Source: DASUFP01 sp036274495 (GTDB lineage Bacteria; Bacteroidota; Bacteroidia; AKYH767-A; OLB10). Taken from it: a stretch of 45,418 bases of DNA. The notes beneath the pieces are model-generated. The model did no database searches. It had not been told where the DNA came from and saw only the letters and a list, made by a program, of their open reading frames with translations. Shown one piece after another: positions 39,926 to 45,418 of the stretch. The DNA lies in the NCBI GenBank assembly GCA_036274495.1, contig DASUFP010000064.1, positions 1-45,418 on the forward strand, written 5' to 3'. A program made the translations under genes and the position numbers. Numbering within the stretch: position 1 is the first letter of the stretch; each line of letters begins with the position of its first letter.

Positions 39926-41196
39926 GGGTTTTTAAATTTGGCGGAGCTTCGGTTAAAGATGCCGCTGCCGTGAGGAATGTTACCTCCATACTCTCAGAAC
40001 ATTCGGGAGAGCAGCTGGTGGTGATTATTTCTGCCATGGGCAAAACCACCAATGCACTGGAAGAGGTTGTGCAGTCGTGGTACAAACGCGATGGCAGATG
40101 CCTTGAGTTATTGAGCGGAGTAAAAGAATTCCACTTTCAGCTTATGGAGGAGCTGTTTGCTGATGCAAAGCATCCGATTTATGATCTGGTAAATAATATT
40201 TTTGTTGAAACGGAGTGGGCTCTTGAAGAGGATCCGATGCGGGGATACGATTTTTCTTATGATCAGGTGGTAAGTGCAGGTGAGCTCCTTTCGACCCGTA
40301 TTATTGAAGCATTTCTCGAGATGTCATTTGTTCAGGCAACATGGGTCGACGCCCGTGATTGCATCCGTACCGACAACACCTATCGTGAAGGGCGCATAGA
40401 CTGGGCGGTTACCGAAAAGCAGATAATTGACGTTGCCAAAGCTGCATGGAAAAAAGCACCTGTGTTGGTTACACAGGGATTTATTGGCGGCACATCCGAA
40501 AATTATACCACAACATTGGGAAGGGAGGGATCGGATTATACCGCTTCGGTTTTTGCCTATTGTCTGAATGCTGAAAGTGTTGTAATCTGGAAAGATGTAC
40601 CCGGAGTACTGAATGCCGATCCTAAATTTTTTAAAGACGCTCAGAAACTGGAGCGCATCAGCTACCTCGACGCCATTGAGCTTGCCTACTATGGTGCTTC
40701 GGTAATACATCCCAAAACAATAAAACCTATCGAGAACAAATCGATACCGCTTTATGTAAAGTCATTTCTGAATCCCGGTCAGCAGGGAACCGCCATTGGC
40801 CGCGATTTTCAGACCAAACCGCTGATTCCCTCATTTATATTTAAAACAAACCAGGTACTGGTGAGTATATCGGCTAAAGATTTCAGCTTTATTGCAGAGG
40901 AAAGTCTGAGCAGAATTTTCACGCTGATGGCAGACATCGGAATTAAAATTAACCTGATGCAAAACTCTGCAATCAGTTTTTCGGTTTGTATGGATAATGA
41001 TCCGTTGAGAATTCCGGAACTGATTACAGCTCTGAGAAAAGATTTTAAAGTTTTGTATAACGACGACCTCCAGTTGTATACGGTCCGACATTATTACCCG
41101 TCGACCATTGAAATGCTTACCGAAGGCAGAGAGGTGCTGTTGGAACAAAGGAGCCGTCATACAGCGCAATTTGTTGTAAGAAAGCCTGAAGAATGA
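39922..41196 (+). CDS. lysC: Aspartokinase
   Basis: The 424-residue monofunctional enzyme phosphorylates L-aspartate, the first step to lysine, threonine, methionine and diaminopimelate. The N-terminus MRVFKFGGASVKD holds the substrate-binding KFGGASV. TTLGREGSDYTASVFA and the VWKDVPGVLNADP motif belong to the kinase core, and the C-terminal 110 residues have ACT-like regulatory fold including LVSISAKDFSFIAEESLSRI. Feedback inhibition by an amino acid is therefore likely. It overlaps the genes on both sides by 4 nt. Confidence 0.94.
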   Translation: MRVFKFGGASVKDAAAVRNVTSILSEHSGEQLVVIISAMGKTTNALEEVVQSWYKRDGRCLELLSGVKEFHFQLMEELFADAKHPIYDLVNNIFVETEWALEEDPMRGYDFSYDQVVSAGELLSTRIIEAFLEMSFVQATWVDARDCIRTDNTYREGRIDWAVTEKQIIDVAKAAWKKAPVLVTQGFIGGTSENYTTTLGREGSDYTASVFAYCLNAESVVIWKDVPGVLNADPKFFKDAQKLERISYLDAIELAYYGASVIHPKTIKPIENKSIPLYVKSFLNPGQQGTAIGRDFQTKPLIPSFIFKTNQVLVSISAKDFSFIAEESLSRIFTLMADIGIKINLMQNSAISFSVCMDNDPLRIPELITALRKDFKVLYNDDLQLYTVRHYYPSTIEMLTEGREVLLEQRSRHTAQFVVRKPEE

Positions 41197-42269
41197 ATAC
41201 AGCCACCAACACATCCATCGGATCGCGTGCCAATGTAATGCTCTGGCTGTTGTCGGGATGTTTTCTCATTTTTATGATGGTAATTGTTGGGGGCATCACC
41301 CGGCTTACAGGTTCGGGATTGTCCATTACCGAGTGGAAGGTAGTTACCGGCACTATTCCGCCGCTCAATCAAAACGACTGGCTGAAAGAATTTCATAATT
41401 ATATGAATTCGCCGCAGTTTGTTCAGATCAACTCACATTTCGGGCTGAACGATTTTAAAGAAATTTACTGGTGGGAATATATTCACAGGCTGTTAGGAAG
41501 ATTAATAGGAGTTGTATTTCTTGTGCCGTTTGCCTGGTTCTGGTTTACCCGTCAGTTAACCGGAGATATGAAATGGAAAAGCCTGTTGCTTTTTGCCATG
41601 GGTGGACTGCAGGGGTTTATTGGGTGGTACATGGTTAAAAGCGGTCTGGTAGACCGGCCCAGTGTCAGCCACCTGAGACTTGCACTGCATTTATCAACGG
41701 CATTCGCCACCTTCGGACTTACCTTTTGGTTTGCAATGGGTCTTCTGGATGCCCGTAAATTGGAACCGACACAAAGCCTGAAAAATTACAGGAGGTGGGT
41801 TGCTCTGGTATTCGCAGTGGTAATTGTGCAGATTATCTACGGTGCTTTTGTTGCCGGACTCAAAGCCGGATTGATTTATAACACCTGGCCCGATATGCAG
41901 GGCGATTTTATGCCCGGCGCCGTACGTTACGGGATCCGTGCGCAAGGAATCTCATCGCTCATCAACAATATGACTACGGTTCAATTTATTCACCGAACCA
42001 CGGCATGGCTGGTGGTGGCAAGTGTAGCATTGTTGTGGTGGAGGTCGTTACCACCTTCAATGCTGGATAGCCGCCAGCGACTGGCATTGCATATAGTAAT
42101 GGGTGCCGTTGTTGTGCAGTTCCTGCTGGGAGTTTATACACTGTTATTTGCTGTTCCTTTGGTATTGGGTGTACTTCATCAGGCAGGGGCATTCGCACTT
42201 TTATCGGCATTTATTTATTTGTTGCACACTCTTAAGCGAGGACCCGCTGTTCAGGTAAAAACGGAATAA
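41193..42269 (+). CDS. ctaA: Heme A synthase, COX15/CtaA family
   Basis: The 358-residue inner-membrane protein has about eight membrane segments and converts heme O to heme A for cytochrome oxidase. Heme-ligand histidines fall in WEYIHRLLGRLIG, RLALHLSTAF, FIHRTTAW and VLHQAGAFA. The MVIVGGITRLTGSGLSITEW start and the four-His layout fit the COX15 type, without the cysteine pair loop of Bacillus CtaA. Its presence implies an aa3- or related oxidase. It overlaps lysC by 4 nt and is followed by a terminator. Confidence 0.93.
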   Translation: MNTATNTSIGSRANVMLWLLSGCFLIFMMVIVGGITRLTGSGLSITEWKVVTGTIPPLNQNDWLKEFHNYMNSPQFVQINSHFGLNDFKEIYWWEYIHRLLGRLIGVVFLVPFAWFWFTRQLTGDMKWKSLLLFAMGGLQGFIGWYMVKSGLVDRPSVSHLRLALHLSTAFATFGLTFWFAMGLLDARKLEPTQSLKNYRRWVALVFAVVIVQIIYGAFVAGLKAGLIYNTWPDMQGDFMPGAVRYGIRAQGISSLINNMTTVQFIHRTTAWLVVASVALLWWRSLPPSMLDSRQRLALHIVMGAVVVQFLLGVYTLLFAVPLVLGVLHQAGAFALLSAFIYLLHTLKRGPAVQVKTE

Positions 42270-42273
42270 AAAA

Positions 42274-42298
42274 ACCCGCAGATTCTGCGGGTTTTTTT
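42274..42298. terminator. Bidirectional intrinsic terminator after ctaA
   Basis: CCCGCAG (42275-42281) pairs with CTGCGGG (42285-42291), flanked by an A run and T7 (42292-42298). It closes the acetyltransferase-lysC-ctaA operon and can also end the convergent SRPBCC gene. Confidence 0.9.
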
Positions 42299-42318
42299 AT
42301 GTATCCGTAAGAGGGTTT

Positions 42319-43323
42319 TTATTGAATAGGGTAATAAATATAGGTTAACCACTTGGTGCTGTCAGGTTCTGTTGTGGGATCGTTCATATATGTTTCCCAG
42401 GGCGGACCGGTGATGGTTTTGTTTTGCTGATGCATCCACTTTGCCATATACTCATAGGCACCTCCAAGTTGTGAATAGGGTCCCATGTATTCGAGGCGGG
42501 CCGCATGTGTGGCAGGCAGTTCGAGCGGATGAATGTCTCCGGCTGCTTTTCCGGCTTTATCAACCGGTATCCCCGGTTCCATATCCACAGAATCTTTGTT
42601 GTAGTGATGGTAAATGGTAAACGCGGGGCCCGATGGTGTCAGTCCCTGCTTTTTTATCAAATCCATGATTGCACCATAGGCGGGTCCCATTACGTTACCG
42701 ATATCGGCAGTGGAACAATTGATGCGCTGCGATAAGGCCATTGCGGCAGGTACGTCAACTTCTTCAATAGGGTAGGAGACTTCGGGTTTGTCAGGTTGAC
42801 TTTCGGCCCATTTTTTTAATCCGTTGAGAGTCTTGTTAAAGTCTTCTCCCAAAAATTTATCCATCATCAGGCCCGGTGCAATTCTGCCTGTGTAGGGTAA
42901 ATCAATATCCATGTAAATGGTAGCCTTTGTACCGCCTTCCACTTTATCAAATGTCCAGCCTCCCATTGATGAACCCCATCCTTCAAAATTCAATTCAGTC
43001 ATCAAACTGTTTGGAGGATCATTTTCAACAATGGTCATGCTACCGTTGCCTACTTGCTTATGCGTGCTCTTCCAGTTGTGCTTTGCGCCTTTGCCTGACT
43101 CCGGTCCCTCAAATGTTGATTTCATGTTGGGGTCAATATTGTCCCAGTACGACCAGTTAATCCATTGGTGCAAATCGTTCACCTGATCAAAAACAATCTG
43201 CTGGTCTTTGTTAATCACAATTGATCTTTCAACGTGGATGTGTGAAGGAAGAAAAAAGGAAACGATGGCTGCTGCTGCCAGCAAGCCCAGCAATACAATT
43301 CCGATAGTTTTTAAAATTTTCAT
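42319..43323 (-). CDS. SRPBCC plus GyrI-like domain protein, membrane-anchored
   Basis: The 334-residue protein starts with a membrane anchor (about 5-27). An SRPBCC/START-like domain follows, with HVERSIVINKDQQIVFDQVND, INWSYWDN and IYMDIDLPYTGRIAPGLMMD. From about 185 a GyrI-like/AraC effector-binding domain takes over: ALSQRINCSTADIGNVMGPA, HARLEYMGPYSQLGGAYEYM and LTYIYYPI. Both are ligand-binding folds without catalytic residues. This two-domain architecture is common in Bacteroidota; ligand and partner are unknown. It is monocistronic. Confidence 0.82.
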   Translation of the reverse strand: MKILKTIGIVLLGLLAAAAIVSFFLPSHIHVERSIVINKDQQIVFDQVNDLHQWINWSYWDNIDPNMKSTFEGPESGKGAKHNWKSTHKQVGNGSMTIVENDPPNSLMTELNFEGWGSSMGGWTFDKVEGGTKATIYMDIDLPYTGRIAPGLMMDKFLGEDFNKTLNGLKKWAESQPDKPEVSYPIEEVDVPAAMALSQRINCSTADIGNVMGPAYGAIMDLIKKQGLTPSGPAFTIYHHYNKDSVDMEPGIPVDKAGKAAGDIHPLELPATHAARLEYMGPYSQLGGAYEYMAKWMHQQNKTITGPPWETYMNDPTTEPDSTKWLTYIYYPIQ

Positions 43324-43493
43324 TATTGAGGGTTTTTGGTTGGTTGGATGAAGAAAGCCGGAGCCCGAACTCCAGCATTAAAATTAAATAAATCATCCCG
43401 TTTGAAGAAAAGAACCGATATTACATTTGATATTTGATTGTAAGTGCCTGTTATACAGATAGTTGAAATTCTGCCCGGTTTAACCGAACCGAT

Positions 43494-43501
43494 TAACTTT
43501 G
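43494..43501 (+). promoter_or_regulatory. -7 element of the GT9 gene
   Basis: TAACTTTG matches TAnnTTTG and predicts a start near 43507, about 11 nt before ATG 43518. The nearest TTG upstream is too far away to be a good -33 element. Confidence 0.5.
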
Positions 43502-43517
43502 CAGCGAACCATTCACT

Positions 43518-44507
43518 ATGCCCAAAATTCTTGTCATACGACTTAGCTCTATAGGCGACATTGTGCTCACTACGCCGGTTGTAAGGGCAATCAAAAATCA
43601 GCTTCCCGGAGCGGAGTTACACTACCTTACAAAGCCTGCCTTTGCTTCCATTCTGGAACACAACCCCTATATCGACAAACTGATTGTTTTGGGTGAATCG
43701 ATGTCGGAGACGATTGTCCGTTTGGAGGCTGAGCAGTATGACAGGATAGTTGATCTGCATCACAATGCACGGACACTGAGAATCAAAAAAGCATTGGGTG
43801 TTCCATCCGGTTCATTTCCGAAGCTGAATATTCAAAAATGGCTCCTGGTAAATTTTAAGGTAAACCGATTGCCGGAAGTTCATATTGTAGACCGTTATTT
43901 TAAAGCGGTATTGGAACTGGGGGTTACAAATGACGGGAAAGGTCTTGATTACTTTGTTGAACCTGCCGACAAGGTTGATATTACCTCACTGCCGGAGCCG
44001 TTCCGAAGCGGTTATGGGGTTTTTGTAATAGGAGCCAAACATTTTACCAAGCGGTTGCCTGCTGACAGAATAATTGAGCTGATTCGTTTAACAGCCATTC
44101 CTATTGTATTGCTGGGAGGACCTGATGATGCAGAAGTGGCGGGACAGATTTCTTCGGCAGTTGGTGACAAGGTATACAATGGAGTGGGAAAATTTACACT
44201 TGCAAAGTCGGCTTCTGTAGTTCAGCAGGCAAATGTAGTTATTACTCACGACACCGGATTGATGCATATTGCAGCTGCATTTGAAAAAAAAATCATTTCA
44301 ATATGGGGTAACACGGTGCCCGCTTTTGGCATGACACCCTATTTGCCGGAAGGTAAAGGTGAGAGTCGCATTTTTGAAGTACAGGGATTAAATTGCCGTC
44401 CCTGTTCCAAAATAGGTTTCAATAAATGTCCGAAAGGTCATTTTAAATGCATGAACGATCAGGATCTGAAGGCAATTACTGATCAGGTGAAGACCTTTTT
44501 CCGATAG
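43518..44507 (+). CDS. Glycosyltransferase family 9 (heptosyltransferase-like)
   Basis: The 329-residue enzyme starts with the GT9 fold signature ILVIRLSSIGDIVLTTPVVR, then HNPYIDKLIVLGE, and in the nucleotide-binding half VLLGGPDD, GVGKFTLAKSASVVQQANVVI and THDTGLMHIAAAF. A cysteine-rich segment (NCRPCSKIGFNKCPKGHFKC) before the C-terminus is conserved in the Bacteroidota branch. It would transfer heptose or another sugar from an NDP or ADP sugar to lipopolysaccharide or lipooligosaccharide. No other LPS gene is adjacent. Sugar and acceptor are unknown. Confidence 0.88.
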   Translation: MPKILVIRLSSIGDIVLTTPVVRAIKNQLPGAELHYLTKPAFASILEHNPYIDKLIVLGESMSETIVRLEAEQYDRIVDLHHNARTLRIKKALGVPSGSFPKLNIQKWLLVNFKVNRLPEVHIVDRYFKAVLELGVTNDGKGLDYFVEPADKVDITSLPEPFRSGYGVFVIGAKHFTKRLPADRIIELIRLTAIPIVLLGGPDDAEVAGQISSAVGDKVYNGVGKFTLAKSASVVQQANVVITHDTGLMHIAAAFEKKIISIWGNTVPAFGMTPYLPEGKGESRIFEVQGLNCRPCSKIGFNKCPKGHFKCMNDQDLKAITDQVKTFFR

Positions 44508-45075
44508 CACAAAATTCGGGGACTCCATACCAAAGCAGGTTTCCGGTTAAACGTGTAAAGTGATACAATCACGGCAATTCCGGGACTGTATGTGGTCAAA
44601 TCAAATTACAATCGCACCTGCATTTGACACTTTTAATGTCCGGATTTTTGTTTAACCGGAGATTCAAATGAACGTTAAACCTCTCTGAAAATTGAACGAT
44701 TCAGAAAGTCGAATCCGGTTATATTCTTTTGTACTGAAGCTGATGAAATTGATTGTTCGATTTATTCTGATGAATGCAGAGAATTCAGGATTTTAACCGA
44801 GGTTGCTTCGATTGGTTTTGGTGGTTCTGAATATAATTGAAGATGTTGATATTCAAAAAATGGGTCAAAAACTACAGGAATACCCGTACATGTTCTTCTA
44901 CGGGTTTCCCTGTAGTTTTGAAAATTTTACAATTGAATAATTTTCGTTTAAAGCACTGATGGGCTGTATGATATATGATTGAGAAAGCAAATTGACAAAA
45001 ATTTATCCCATTACCTGGTTTCGTATTGTTATAACTCTCATATACATTGCATGCAAACTTTAATACAAATAAGTC
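44508..45075. other. AT-rich gene-free stretch
   Basis: About 570 bp with no plausible gene. It contains one large hairpin (44868-44919) and the leader of the next gene. No repeat, tRNA or promoter of good quality was identified. Composition is more AT-rich than upstream, continuing into the next gene. Confidence 0.65.
44868..44919. terminator. Large hairpin, possible terminator or ncRNA element
   Basis: AAAACTACAGG (44868-44878) pairs with CCTGTAGTTTT (44909-44919), and inside a small internal loop ACCCGTA (44882-44888) pairs with TACGGGT (44899-44905) around a 10-nt loop. The T run is only four, and the nearest upstream gene ends about 360 nt away, so its role is uncertain. Confidence 0.6.
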
Positions 45076-45418
45076 ATGAAAAAACTTTTGAAACTTTTAA
45101 TGATAGGAATAATAGTACTATCATCTAATGTTACGTTTGCACAGTTTATTGGTGCCGCAATCACTGAAACTGCTGTTTTAAGTAGTGCAGTTTATTCAAC
45201 CCATACAGGAAATGATTATTTAGATGATGGGGCAAATACATATAGAGTATTTGTGTGGGATGATTTAAGTGCAACCAGACCTGGAATAGGTTGGGATTAT
45301 AATTCTGGAAGTCAAGCTGGTTATAGTGTATTTAATTACAGCACTGATATCATAGACCCGGATGTTTCCATAGTAATTGATGGTAATAGTGATGTACATG
45401 CTTTAGTAGTTTATTATG
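45076..45418 (+). CDS. Secreted protein, N-terminal part, cut by window edge
   Basis: The frame opens at ATG 45076 and runs off the right edge after 114 complete codons. A typical signal peptide (MKKLLKLLMIGIIVLSSNVTFA) precedes a beta-rich, Asp/Asn/Ser/Tyr-rich sequence with elements such as YRVFVWDDLSATRPGIGWDY and DPDVSIVIDGNSDVHALVVY, which resemble repeated units of large Bacteroidota surface proteins. A T9SS substrate is plausible because other genes here encode such domains, but the C-terminus that would prove it is outside the window. Codon use is AT-rich. Confidence 0.75.
   Translation, partial: MKKLLKLLMIGIIVLSSNVTFAQFIGAAITETAVLSSAVYSTHTGNDYLDDGANTYRVFVWDDLSATRPGIGWDYNSGSQAGYSVFNYSTDIIDPDVSIVIDGNSDVHALVVYY

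Overview
The window reads as an ordinary chromosomal segment of a member of the Bacteroidota. The evidence is independent of any single gene: two proteins carry type IX secretion (T9SS) C-terminal sorting domains or remnants of one, a GldD gliding/T9SS lipoprotein gene sits in the mutY-ssb-gldD neighbourhood typical of the phylum, many genes are preceded by the Bacteroidota -7 promoter element TAnnTTTG rather than a sigma70 box, and Shine-Dalgarno sequences are generally absent. No rRNA, tRNA, CRISPR array, prophage, integrase or insertion sequence was found. COX15-type heme A synthase and kynurenine monooxygenase suggest an aerobe.

Layout. 1-6270 (mostly minus strand): a 9-bp/54-bp minisatellite running into the end of scoA (CoA transferase subunit A), a class A penicillin-binding protein, then an HU - TPR protein - 29-residue ribosome-like miniprotein - RNase G operon. 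6300-9535 (plus): mutY, ssb, gldD and a dipeptide epimerase. 9570-13098 (minus): a Pat-like acetyltransferase, a T9SS substrate and an AT-rich orphan. 13243-14220 (plus): a small gene with a very strong terminator and an MBL-fold hydrolase. 14203-18359 (minus): kmo, kynU, a degenerate UbiA-like membrane protein and a secreted protein, apparently one transcript. 18532-21420: gcvP.

21484-30329 (minus): a T9SS-domain remnant, a thioredoxin-like protein, tag, an SLC13/RCK permease, a TPR histidine kinase, two paralogous secreted proteins of unknown family ending in an NxWCPxNC motif, a Met/Cys/His-rich membrane protein, and mlaF-mlaE. 30484-36298 (plus): a small lipoprotein, feoA-feoB, a SprT-like metalloprotein, an aminotransferase and a mannose-1-phosphate guanylyltransferase. 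36305-39335 (minus): a dolichol-phosphate-mannose-synthase-like GT2, a deoxyhypusine-synthase-like protein and an alpha/beta hydrolase. 39449-42269 (plus): an SSAT-like acetyltransferase, aspartokinase and COX15/CtaA, overlapping by 4 nt at each junction. The right end holds an SRPBCC/GyrI-like protein, a GT9 glycosyltransferase, an AT-rich gene-free stretch and the start of a secreted protein cut by the window edge.

Functional links that can be drawn: MutY and SSB (DNA repair), KMO and KynU (tryptophan catabolism or NAD supply), FeoA and FeoB (ferrous iron uptake), MlaE and MlaF (lipid transport), GldD with the T9SS substrates (surface secretion/gliding), and ManC with the GT2 mannosyltransferase (GDP-mannose and its use). 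Nothing here is a clear new multi-gene system. The most unusual items are the ATG-bearing minisatellite at the left edge, the NxWCPxNC paralogue pair beside an orphan histidine kinase, the metal-ligand-rich membrane protein, the UbiA-like protein without its first Asp motif, and the DHS homologue that keeps its catalytic lysine.
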